Assembly: GCF_017942085.1 (NCBI RefSeq)
Contig: NZ_JAGKSP010000026.1
Span: forward strand, 1-48,563
Reading direction: 5' to 3'
Source of the DNA: Paenibacillus lignilyticus
GTDB taxonomy: Bacteria > Bacillota > Bacilli > Paenibacillales > Paenibacillaceae
Length of the DNA: 48,563 bases
A model generated the notes under the pieces. The model was not told the DNA's origin. It saw nothing but the letters and a program-made list of their open reading frames with translations, and made no database searches. A program made the translations under genes and the position numbers. Positions 1-6,765 of the stretch are shown piece by piece (the stretch's first letter is position 1; every line of letters starts with the position of its first letter).

Positions 1-591
1 AGACAACGCCGCTGCGCCGGCCAGCCCGGCCGCACCCGCGGCCCCGAGCAGGGCGAGCGCTTCGCTGCTGAGCAGCGCTCGTCCCTGCACAAGCGCAGCG
101 GCGCGACAAGCCCGCGCCGCAAGTCCCCGCGCCTCCTCGCACAGCTCGGAGGCGCTAACCGCATGTGCATGCGCATCCTCACTCCCGCTGGCCGGCAAGC
201 CCAGTCGGACATCATATGCCCATGCTTCATGAACAAGGCGCGTCAGCACCTCGCGCATCTCCCTCTGCCCCGCTCCATCAGGCCAGCGTTCCACTATCCT
301 TGCCGCCAAACCGAGAGGCAATTGTTCCGACCAAACAACCACCTTATATCCGCCCTTGCTTTTGCTTCTGTCCTCCACATCACCCTCCTCACTCTCTCTT
401 TTCATTTTCCACTTTCCAGTCTTATCGGTCTCTCCAGTCCCTCCACTCTCTCTCCCCCATCCACCCAACACCCGCTCCGACTCTTCCCTATACCCATCCA
501 CAAGCCAGTACGCCATATCCACCTCCGGCGCAACCGACCACATCGCCCTTGTTCTTTCCCCGTTTCCAACCACATACAAAAGAACTTTCAA
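1..591 (-). CDS. ComFA-like helicase, N-terminal part only (runs off the left edge)
   Basis: An open frame of 197 codons continues past base 1, so only the N-terminus is visible. I chose a TTG start at 589-591 because GGGAGG lies 9 nt upstream and an in-frame stop lies further up. The visible protein begins MKVLLYVVGNGERTRAM, then WSVAPEVDMAYWL, a low-complexity Gly/Glu/Lys stretch, and an alanine-rich part containing LVQGRALLSSEALALL. No Walker motif is in view, since helicase motifs would come later. The call rests on position: comFA (a DNA-uptake ATPase) follows degSU in Bacillus subtilis, and related genomes have a long N-terminal extension on ComFA. A promoter and a hairpin lie upstream. 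The role is inferred and the coding call itself is firmer than the name. Confidence 0.5.
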   Translation of the reverse strand, partial: MKVLLYVVGNGERTRAMWSVAPEVDMAYWLVDGYREESERVLGGWGRESGGTGETDKTGKWKMKRESEEGDVEDRSKSKGGYKVVVWSEQLPLGLAARIVERWPDGAGQREMREVLTRLVHEAWAYDVRLGLPASGSEDAHAHAVSASELCEEARGLAARACRAAALVQGRALLSSEALALLGAAGAAGLAGAAALS

Positions 592-661
592 ATTTGTCTT
601 CCTCCCTTTCCCTTGAAATGAATAACTCACCACTGCCAAAGCCTTCCTTACCAGCACAACG

Positions 662-710
662 AAAAAGCACACCCCAATCCGCCTCACAGGCAGATCATAC
701 GGGTGTGCTT
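662..710 (-). terminator. Terminator-like hairpin inside the comFA-like leader
   Basis: On the minus strand AAGCACACCC (701-710) pairs with GGGTGTGCTT (665-674). An inner stem ATCTGCC/GGCGGAT (677-695) lies between the arms, and a run of T follows. It sits between the TATAAT promoter and the presumed start codon. It could end transcription of the upstream gene 818-1540 or act as an attenuator for the comFA-like gene. Confidence 0.5.
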
Positions 711-735
711 CACTCGTCTGTATTCACTTGAATAG

Positions 736-765
736 ATTATACATTGTGCCTCGTTATCTTCGCAA
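736..765 (-). promoter_or_regulatory. SigA-type promoter of the comFA-like gene
   Basis: On the minus strand TTGCGA (760-765) and TATAAT (736-741) are separated by 18 nt. The -10 is perfect and the -35 matches at 4 of 6 positions. Transcription would start near 729, giving a leader of about 140 nt before the TTG start. Confidence 0.55.
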
Positions 766-817
766 TTCACTTTTACCCAAGCAAAGCCGCTACTAGCATT
801 CTTTTCTCCGTTCACCC

Positions 818-1540
818 CTAGAACGGAAGCTTAGAAAGATCCGCGGGATCTCTTAAGTCAATCAGCACCGCATGGTCCTTCACGGAGACAACGCCTTCGG
901 CTTGAAGCATCCAAAGCAAGTTTGTCGGCTCGGGCTTGCCGTGCTTCTTGATGCGGCCATCCGGATGGCGACGTCCTGATATCCGCAGCTTCGTGCGAAA
1001 GCGATGCCATTTTGCAAGGCTATCTCCTTCATCCTTCTTATCGCTATGCCCAACCAGCTGCTTCTCATCCTTCGTACTTAAGTGTTTCTCATTCTGTTCG
1101 ACTGGGCGCTTCTCATTCTTCACACCCGAATTTCTCTCGCCTTTCGCACCGACAGGTTTCCCATCTTTCGCGCTCGACACTTCAGGGGCTTTGACCGATG
1201 CGGGGCGGCTCAGCGTCTCCGGCAAACGGCCTTGCTCATCTGGCGAGGCAGAGGAGTGAAAATGGACATTCATGCCGCGCTTGGCAAAACACCGAGCAAT
1301 ACTCATCGTTTCATCCTCTGAGCCGCGGTCCACGACAGTCACTTTCACTTCTGTGCCAGTAAAATGAGAAAAACGCCGAAGCGAGCGCATATACCATTCC
1401 ATCTGCAGTTGTTCATTACCGGCGATCAGGACGTAATGCTTAATATGACGTTCCCGTCTCCAGGTAAGTGCGGATACGGCATGTACGGCAGCCGCAGCCA
1501 AGGCGTAACAACCGAAGATCCATAACAAGACTGGAATCAA
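818..1540 (-). CDS. Small membrane-anchored protein with a glycosyltransferase-A-like half
   Basis: This is a 240-aa protein of unknown function. The start is a TTG at 1538-1540 because AAAGGAGG lies 8 nt upstream; a longer reading frame to 1600 lacks such a site. Residues about 2-22 form one hydrophobic segment. Residues about 36-85 (HYVLIAGNEQLQMEWYMRSL, then VTVVDRGSEDETMSIA) resemble the first beta-strands and the 'D-x-S-x-D-x-T' turn of GT2 glycosyltransferases, but the rest of the catalytic domain is missing. A charged low-complexity stretch (about 105-180) follows with loose NEK/DEK repeats. The C-terminus (LLWMLQAEGVV ... HAVLIDLRDPADLSKLPF) looks conserved in style. Enzymatic activity is doubtful. 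The gene stands alone between a terminator and the comFA-like promoter. Confidence 0.75.
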   Translation of the reverse strand: MIPVLLWIFGCYALAAAAVHAVSALTWRRERHIKHYVLIAGNEQLQMEWYMRSLRRFSHFTGTEVKVTVVDRGSEDETMSIARCFAKRGMNVHFHSSASPDEQGRLPETLSRPASVKAPEVSSAKDGKPVGAKGERNSGVKNEKRPVEQNEKHLSTKDEKQLVGHSDKKDEGDSLAKWHRFRTKLRISGRRHPDGRIKKHGKPEPTNLLWMLQAEGVVSVKDHAVLIDLRDPADLSKLPF

Positions 1541-1615
1541 GGCAGCCACCTCCTTTTTTGTGACATCATATGCCGTAAACCGCCCATGGGTGACGGACAT
1601 TCACGGACAAGTCGC

Positions 1616-1649
1616 AAAAAAGGGGCATGCGTCCCTGCGCCTGCCCCTT
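1616..1649 (-). terminator. Terminator of the ECF sigma operon
   Basis: On the minus strand AAGGGGCA (1642-1649) pairs with TGCCCCTT (1620-1627), with an inner GCG/CGC pair of arms and a T6 run after it. It follows the last gene of the sigma operon by 25 nt. Confidence 0.8.
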
Positions 1650-1673
1650 CCCTATCTCACTAATACCCGCTCC

Positions 1674-2384
1674 CTACTCCTTCATTCCCCAACCCGCAGG
1701 CAGCTTCCGATCCCCGCCCATAAACCGCTGCAGACCGTTCTCAAGCTCTACCTTCTTATCGCTCGGCAGCACCACCGTCAGCTGGCAGGATGGCGTCGAA
1801 GCCATGAAGGATCTCCGCGCTTCCGGCTGCTTAAGCGTTACATACAGAGCATCGCCGACCAGGTGAGTCTCCACCAATTCAACAGAAGCAGGTGCCTTAT
1901 CCCCGCTTCCTACTTCATAACGGCAAGCGCCAAAAGCCTGCACCTGGCCAGAACCGCTGGCATCGGCATCAATCATCAACGAGCCATTCCAATAATGCTC
2001 ATCCTGCACGACGATCCGCTTCACGCCGGTCCCGATCTTTTCCGATACTTGCTCCGCTTTGACACGAACTTCTTTCGCACCGATCGAGCCGCGTATCTCA
2101 TCCATCAATCCCGTAGCATTAACCGTCGTGAACAGCAAACAGCTGCCGCCGAGAACCGCAACCGCAATGATGCTGAACAAATCATACCGAAGCACCGGCT
2201 GTTCGGTCTTACTGCGCCATAAGTAGATGATGATCTCGAGCCCAACCAGCACAAACAGCATCGGCCACCAAATCATCCCTTGATCCAGCCAGCTTATTCC
2301 GCCGAATTGAACCGCTACGAGCAGCACGCCCATTGCGATAAGCGCCGTCCCCATTGACCACGTACCAACACGCCATTGTCTCAT
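1674..2384 (-). CDS. Membrane protein with LiaF-like N-terminal transmembrane region
   Basis: This 236-aa protein is the last gene of the sigma-factor operon; its start overlaps the stop of the upstream gene by 4 nt (ATGA). The N-terminal half has four hydrophobic helices in two hairpins (about 8-28, 35-55, 70-88), in the style of the LiaI/LiaF-type transmembrane region (GTALIAMGVLLVAVQFGG, WWPMLFVLVGLEIIIY). The C-terminal about 120 residues look like an exported beta-rich domain (VKRIVVQDEHYWNG, YVTLKQPEARRSF, LTVVLPSDKKVELENG), similar in shape to LiaF C-terminal domains that sense or modulate envelope stress. A role in envelope stress sensing with the sigma factor is inferred from context only. 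Confidence 0.75.
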   Translation of the reverse strand: MRQWRVGTWSMGTALIAMGVLLVAVQFGGISWLDQGMIWWPMLFVLVGLEIIIYLWRSKTEQPVLRYDLFSIIAVAVLGGSCLLFTTVNATGLMDEIRGSIGAKEVRVKAEQVSEKIGTGVKRIVVQDEHYWNGSLMIDADASGSGQVQAFGACRYEVGSGDKAPASVELVETHLVGDALYVTLKQPEARRSFMASTPSCQLTVVLPSDKKVELENGLQRFMGGDRKLPAGWGMKE

Positions 2385-3541
2385 TCCGGTTTCACCGCCT
2401 TCTGCTTACTGCCGGATAGAAGTTTAACGCCCGCTCCGATAAGCAGCAGTGCCGTTATGACGGTTTTGAAATAGTAGCGAATGTCCGATGTTAGCTGCCA
2501 ATCTCCCCATACGCGCTGCACATAATCAAGCAGCAGACGATCGGCCGTATAGTAAAGACCAAGCGCTACAAGCGCGATGCCGAGCCACTTTTGCCTATGA
2601 ATAAGCCAATCCACGATCGGTACATCCTCCAGTTGGCCCTCTCCGTTATTCAAGCGCGACTGCTGCTGCAGCGCATCGAAGAAAGAGAAACACCATAACA
2701 GCGGCACCATGAAGAGGAACAAGGACAGCTGAAGCACGTCGAGCAGATAGATCGAGAGCAGGAAGCCAGCCATAAGCTGCAGCCCTCTTTTTTGCAAACC
2801 GAGATACATATGCCCCGCTCCCGGCAATATCGACAATACCGTCGACAACCACCGGCTTCGCTTGCCGCCTTGACGGTGATCCTCCCAATCATCGAGAATG
2901 GAACGATCCTGCAGCGTCTCGCCGGACTGCTTCAGCCCTACATGACGAATGGCATCGAACATCCCAAATAGCCAAATGATCGGAAGCACCAGCAGGAACG
3001 TCAGAAAGCCCGGCTGATCGGCAAGCACCGCCACGAAAATAATCATCGCCAGCAAGCCGAAAAAACCGATCATTAAATTAAGTCCGCGCTGCATCAGCCC
3101 TAGCTGCAGATGACCCAGCCCCGGAATAAACGACAACAGAATCGTATAAAACCGCTCGCTCGACTGACCGTTCGACTCCCGGTACGGAGCGCCGGTTGCG
3201 GTGTATGCCATTTCGTTTGTCGTCGTCTCCGGCCTCTGATGCGGACCGTATGCCGATTGCCCAGGTACCGGCGCCGGAATATGAATCGCCCTTGCGGCGC
3301 TGTTCCGAATCAAATAGATGATCAAGTCCAGCACGCTGATCGCCCAGATCAAGAATGCAAAAAACAAAAACATGACCATAAAGCCTTCTTCGTTGGCGCC
3401 TGCCCCTGCAATGGCCGCGAACAGGAAACAGAAAATGACCAACAACAAATAGATCAGTCCCCGTCCGAAACGTCCTGCCTTCATATGCCCTATTCCCGGC
3501 ACAAAGCCCAAAAACAGCGTCGCCACTGGACTTTTAACCAT
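2381..3541 (-). CDS. Multi-pass membrane protein with three repeated PG-x-GH modules
   Basis: This 386-aa protein has about nine or ten hydrophobic segments. Three modules repeat a signature: VPGIGHMKAGRFGRGLIYL near residue 14, IPGLGHLQLGLMQRGLNLM near 138, and LPGAGHMYLGLQKRGLQLM near 240. Each is followed by a hydrophobic helix and a short helix with D-x-I/L. The signature resembles TM2-type domains (G-x-G-x-h-Y-x-G-x-x-x-x-G), here present three times. The last about 70 residues (WLIHRQKWLGIALVALGLYY) look like a LiaI/LiaF transmembrane piece. The ATG lies in a purine-rich stretch 26 nt after the anti-sigma stop, and the 3' end overlaps the next gene by 4 nt. Function is unknown, but membership of the ECF operon suggests an envelope-stress role. 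Confidence 0.75.
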   Translation of the reverse strand: MVKSPVATLFLGFVPGIGHMKAGRFGRGLIYLLLVIFCFLFAAIAGAGANEEGFMVMFLFFAFLIWAISVLDLIIYLIRNSAARAIHIPAPVPGQSAYGPHQRPETTTNEMAYTATGAPYRESNGQSSERFYTILLSFIPGLGHLQLGLMQRGLNLMIGFFGLLAMIIFVAVLADQPGFLTFLLVLPIIWLFGMFDAIRHVGLKQSGETLQDRSILDDWEDHRQGGKRSRWLSTVLSILPGAGHMYLGLQKRGLQLMAGFLLSIYLLDVLQLSLFLFMVPLLWCFSFFDALQQQSRLNNGEGQLEDVPIVDWLIHRQKWLGIALVALGLYYTADRLLLDYVQRVWGDWQLTSDIRYYFKTVITALLLIGAGVKLLSGSKQKAVKPE

Positions 3542-3567
3542 ACCATCATCTCGCCTTCTTCTTCGTA

Positions 3568-4050
3568 TTATTTATTCGGCTTCTCGACCATTGCCTCGAT
3601 AACCGCCGCGGTCCGCTCCATGATGGAGACGGAAACCGATTCCTTCTTGCTGATTTGATGCTCTTCCCACTGCTGCGGCTGCTCGGCTATGCGCTGAAAC
3701 ACACCGGTAGACATGAGAACCAGCATGACGCATACCGCGATCACATAATGAATCATCGTTTGTTTACGGCTGCTTCGCTTGATTGGATTCCTGCGCACCG
3801 TATCCACCTTCGGAGGAGGAGGTGCTTGGTCTTCATCCACCGCTGCAATTGCGGCCATAATTCGTTCCGTAACGGCCTCCGCTGACACGCTGTCCAGTGA
3901 CTCGACCTCATCTACGCTGATGAGCAGCTCCATATACAGTTCGAGGCAGCTGCCGCAGACAGACAGATGCTCCTCGGCTTCCACACGTTCCTCTTCAGGG
4001 AGCATATCCTCGGCATACCTCCGCCAGTAAACCTCATCCTGATGCTTCAT
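3568..4050 (-). CDS. Zinc-finger anti-sigma factor
   Basis: This 160-aa protein should hold the adjacent ECF sigma factor inactive at the membrane. Near the N-terminus EEHLSVCGSC gives the H-x3-C-x2-C motif (His28, Cys32, Cys35) of zinc anti-sigma (ZAS/zf-HC2) domains. One transmembrane helix follows at about 100-121 (MIHYVIAVCVMLVLMSTGVF), leaving a short outside tail of about 40 residues. I start at the ATG 4048-4050, which has AAGGAGGAGG 7 nt upstream; the frame stays open to 4086 but without a site. The start overlaps the sigma stop as ATGA, so the two are translationally coupled, which is usual for a sigma/anti-sigma pair. Confidence 0.9.
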   Translation of the reverse strand: MKHQDEVYWRRYAEDMLPEEERVEAEEHLSVCGSCLELYMELLISVDEVESLDSVSAEAVTERIMAAIAAVDEDQAPPPPKVDTVRRNPIKRSSRKQTMIHYVIAVCVMLVLMSTGVFQRIAEQPQQWEEHQISKKESVSVSIMERTAAVIEAMVEKPNK

Positions 4051-4667
4051 TCCAAATCCTCCTCCTTCCAATGCTTGCGCATCCATTGTCTAGCCCTATA
4101 CAGCTTAGACTCCACGCTTTTCACTTGCAGCTGCTCGTGTTCGGCGATCTCTTTATACGGTCTGTCCTCCAAGAAGTAAGACCGCACCACGCGCCGGTAT
4201 CCCTCGGGGAGCGTGCTTACCATCGCGCGAACACGCCTTTTGCGATCACGCTTCAGCGCTTCGAGTTCCGCAGGCGGTGCATGCCCCGCCGCAGCCTCTG
4301 CACACGAGCTTGCCCCATGTTGAGCAGATGAAAGATTCCCCTTCGGCCTAGCCCCAATCGCTTGCCCCGCTTCCCCTTGCGACAAAGCCTCATGACCGGC
4401 GCGCTGCAGCAGCGCCTCTTTGCGGGTGTTGCGTCTGCGGCAATCTATCGCGAGATTAACGGCCGTTCGCGATGCCCAGGCTTTAAAGCCGTCACCCCGA
4501 TAATCCGGGAGGGCGAGGTAGATCCGCACGAAGGTCTCCTGCAGCGTATCCTCCGCATCGCGCCGATCACGCACTACACTCCAGATCAGCCGATACAATT
4601 CATCCCGATAGCGGGCAACCAGCTCTGCGTATGCCTCGCGATCCCCATTCTGAATTTGAACAATCAA
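4047..4667 (-). CDS. ECF-family RNA polymerase sigma factor
   Basis: The protein is about 206 aa. Region 2 is clear (GDREAYAELVARYRDELYRL, DAEDTLQETFVRIYLALP, FKAWASRTAVNLAIDCRRR), as is region 4 (STLPEGYRRVVRSYFLEDRP, YKEIAEHEQLQVKSVESKLY). A 45-residue Ala/Gly/Ser-rich linker separates them, longer than usual. The coordinates use the TTG at 4665-4667, the only standard start after the upstream in-frame stop. However, the good ribosome site (GGGGAGGGAG) is some 20 nt away from that TTG and correctly spaced for an in-frame ATT at 4680-4682, which would add RDEAL. It heads a four-gene overlapping operon with its anti-sigma factor and two membrane proteins, and an ECF-type promoter candidate (4707-4737) suggests autoregulation. 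Confidence 0.9.
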   Translation of the reverse strand: MIVQIQNGDREAYAELVARYRDELYRLIWSVVRDRRDAEDTLQETFVRIYLALPDYRGDGFKAWASRTAVNLAIDCRRRNTRKEALLQRAGHEALSQGEAGQAIGARPKGNLSSAQHGASSCAEAAAGHAPPAELEALKRDRKRRVRAMVSTLPEGYRRVVRSYFLEDRPYKEIAEHEQLQVKSVESKLYRARQWMRKHWKEEDLE

Positions 4668-4706
4668 CGCCTCGTCTCGAATCTCTCTCCCTCCCCTCTC
4701 TCTTAG

Positions 4707-4737
4707 TTAGACGATTTCAACCCCGCCTACCCCTGCA
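4707..4737 (-). promoter_or_regulatory. Candidate ECF-type promoter of the sigma operon
   Basis: On the minus strand TGCAGGG (4731-4737) and CGTCTAA (4707-4713) are 17 nt apart. The CGTC-containing -10 is typical of ECF sigma factors; the -35 is only partly like known TGCAAC/TGTAAC elements. It would give a very short leader and suggests autoregulation. Confidence 0.4.
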
Positions 4738-4744
4738 CCTTCAA

Positions 4745-4777
4745 AACAAAAAAAGCTCCTGCATCAAGCAGAAGCTT
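4745..4777 (-). terminator. Terminator of degSU
   Basis: On the minus strand AAGCTTCTGC (4768-4777) pairs over 10 bp with GCAGGAGCTT (4753-4762) and is followed by a T-rich run. It begins about 20 nt after the degU stop. Confidence 0.85.
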
Positions 4778-4797
4778 CTCCGGTTCTTATGTATACG

Positions 4798-5526
4798 TTA
4801 CAGCGTTACCCAACCGAATTTAATCGAGTTGATAACCGCTTGCGTCCGATCATCCACTTCCATCTTCTGCAAGATGCTGCTGACATGATTCTTGACCGTT
4901 TTCTCACTGATAAAGAGGAACTCGCCAATCATCTTGTTGCTCTTCCCTTCAGCCATCAAGCGAAGCACCTCGGCCTCACGACGCGTCAACGGGTTGTTCT
5001 CGCTTGGGATGAACTTCACGCCGGCTTCGCGAGTTGCAGCCGCTCCCGAGGTTGCGCCGATTTCATCGAGGTAGGTCATGCGGCGAAGCTGGTTGATCAG
5101 CTTGCCCGTTACCTTCGGGTGTATGTAGGCGTATCCGTTTACGACGGAACGAATCGCGTTCGCAAGCGCCTCCGCTTCCATATCCTTCAGCAGATAACCG
5201 CTTGCACCTTTACGCAGCGTTTCGAACACGTAGCTCTCATCATCATGAATCGATAGAATAATAACTTTGACCTCCGGGAAAATGTCACGCAGACGCTCTG
5301 TCGCAACGACCCCGTTCTCGATCGGCATATTAATATCCATTAGGACGACTTCCGGCTTGTTCTGGTTGCAGAATTCCAATACTTGAATGCCGTCATTGCA
5401 TTCCCCGATTACTTCCAAATCATCTTCCATATTGAGGATCCGCTTAAGACCTTCACGGAATAATTGATGATCATCGGCGATCAGCACTTTTATCTTCCGT
5501 TTAACGCTTACATTCCTTGCATCCAT
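4798..5526 (-). CDS. degU: Response regulator DegU
   Basis: This 242-aa NarL/LuxR-type response regulator pairs with DegS and is expected to control secreted enzymes, motility and competence. The receiver domain spans about 12-130, with acidic residues in IADDH (Asp18, Asp19), phospho-acceptor Asp64 in VLMDINMP, and the conserved Lys in GYLLKDM. The LuxR helix-turn-helix is at about 178-240 (NPLTRREAEVLRLMAEGKSN, ISEKTVKNHVSSILQKM). The start is the ATG 5524-5526, which has AAAGGAG 10 nt upstream; the longer reading frame to 5553 only runs into degS. It begins 7 nt after the degS stop, so the two form one operon ended by the hairpin at 4745-4777. Confidence 0.97.
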   Translation of the reverse strand: MDARNVSVKRKIKVLIADDHQLFREGLKRILNMEDDLEVIGECNDGIQVLEFCNQNKPEVVLMDINMPIENGVVATERLRDIFPEVKVIILSIHDDESYVFETLRKGASGYLLKDMEAEALANAIRSVVNGYAYIHPKVTGKLINQLRRMTYLDEIGATSGAAATREAGVKFIPSENNPLTRREAEVLRLMAEGKSNKMIGEFLFISEKTVKNHVSSILQKMEVDDRTQAVINSIKFGWVTL

Positions 5527-5533
5527 CGTTATT

Positions 5534-6718
5534 CTACTCCTTTCTCTGTTCACCGTTAATAGGTATATGAATGGTTACTTTCGTGCCGTGGTCGATCGTG
5601 GATTCGATCTCCATCCTTCCCTCTAGCAGCTCCACGCGTTCACGCATCCCGATCAGTCCAAAATGGACGCTGTTTTTTGCACGGGATTCGATTTGATCCA
5701 CATGGAAGCCGACACCGTTATCTTTGACGACAATTTTAACCATTTGAGCTTGGTAAGTTATCTCGAGAATGACAAAGGTAGGATTGGCGTGCTTGAAGGC
5801 ATTGCTGAACGCTTCTTGAACCATCCGGTAAATCCCGGCTTCCATTGCCGATGGCAGCCGGACCTCTTTACCGATCGTTTCGAACATCGTCCGAATTTTG
5901 CTTTTCTCTTCATAATCCTGAATATATTTACGCAGCGTAGGTACAAGTCCCAAATCATCCAAGGCCATAGGTCTTAAATTGAAAATGATTTTGCGAATTT
6001 CCTCGATTCCGGATCGCACCTGACTCTTCAAATCTATTAATTCTTCCTGAACGATTTGAAATTCCTGCTTCACAAGCATTCTTTCCGCAATTTCCGTCCT
6101 AAGCACTATATTCGCCAAAGACTGAGCCGGTCCGTCATGGATCTCTCTGGCGATCCGTTTGCGCTCTTCTTCTTGGGCCAATATAATTTTGAGTCCGATT
6201 TGCTGCCTGTTCTTCGCCGACTCCAGGATGCGAGTCACTTGGTTCAAATCACCCGAGAGATATTCCAGCACAACATTGATCTGCGAAGCGATCGACTCTG
6301 CGCGTTCAATTGATTTCTCAACATTGCGCACGCGCTTCTGCAGGTCATCCCTGCGAGCTTTCAAATACGTCTCTTTCTCACGGAACACCATGAGCTCCAG
6401 CTGCAGCTGCGTCGCTTTCTCGTAAGCCGTCTTGATATCCTCTTCTTTATAGCGGACAAAGTCGCGGCTTACCTCCGTCAAACGGATACGCGCTCTGCGG
6501 TAATCCAGCTCTAGCTTATCTACCTTATCGATAATAGCCGCAGCTTCAGCGAGTACTTGGTTCAATTCCTGACCGAGAGAGAACATTTCCTTGCGCGCCG
6601 ACTCGCAAATTTCAAAAATTTGATATTTGCTGTCCTCCATCACTGAGACCGCGTTCTTGATCACGCGATCGATGTCGTTTATGCGATAATCCAAGATGTC
6701 TCGGCCCACTTTCTTCAA
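5534..6718 (-). CDS. degS: Sensor histidine kinase DegS
   Basis: This is a 394-aa cytoplasmic kinase without transmembrane helices. The N-terminal half (about 10-175) is helical coiled coil, matching the DegS sensor domain. The HisKA_3 motif is EEERKRIAREIHDGPAQSLA with phospho-acceptor His194. The HATPase domain follows (RPMALDDLGLVPTLRKY, then NAFKHA, DNGVGFHVD, FGLIGMRERVELLEG). The start used is the TTG 6716-6718, but no convincing ribosome site precedes it. A GTG 9 nt downstream or a TTG 24 nt downstream (MDYRINDIDRVIKNA) are alternatives, so the N-terminus is uncertain. The gene lies 47 bp after the upstream gene with no terminator between them. Confidence 0.96.
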   Translation of the reverse strand: MKKVGRDILDYRINDIDRVIKNAVSVMEDSKYQIFEICESARKEMFSLGQELNQVLAEAAAIIDKVDKLELDYRRARIRLTEVSRDFVRYKEEDIKTAYEKATQLQLELMVFREKETYLKARRDDLQKRVRNVEKSIERAESIASQINVVLEYLSGDLNQVTRILESAKNRQQIGLKIILAQEEERKRIAREIHDGPAQSLANIVLRTEIAERMLVKQEFQIVQEELIDLKSQVRSGIEEIRKIIFNLRPMALDDLGLVPTLRKYIQDYEEKSKIRTMFETIGKEVRLPSAMEAGIYRMVQEAFSNAFKHANPTFVILEITYQAQMVKIVVKDNGVGFHVDQIESRAKNSVHFGLIGMRERVELLEGRMEIESTIDHGTKVTIHIPINGEQRKE

Positions 6719-6765
6719 GTTATACTAAAACTATCATATCACATAACCGTTAGTAGGCGACCATC

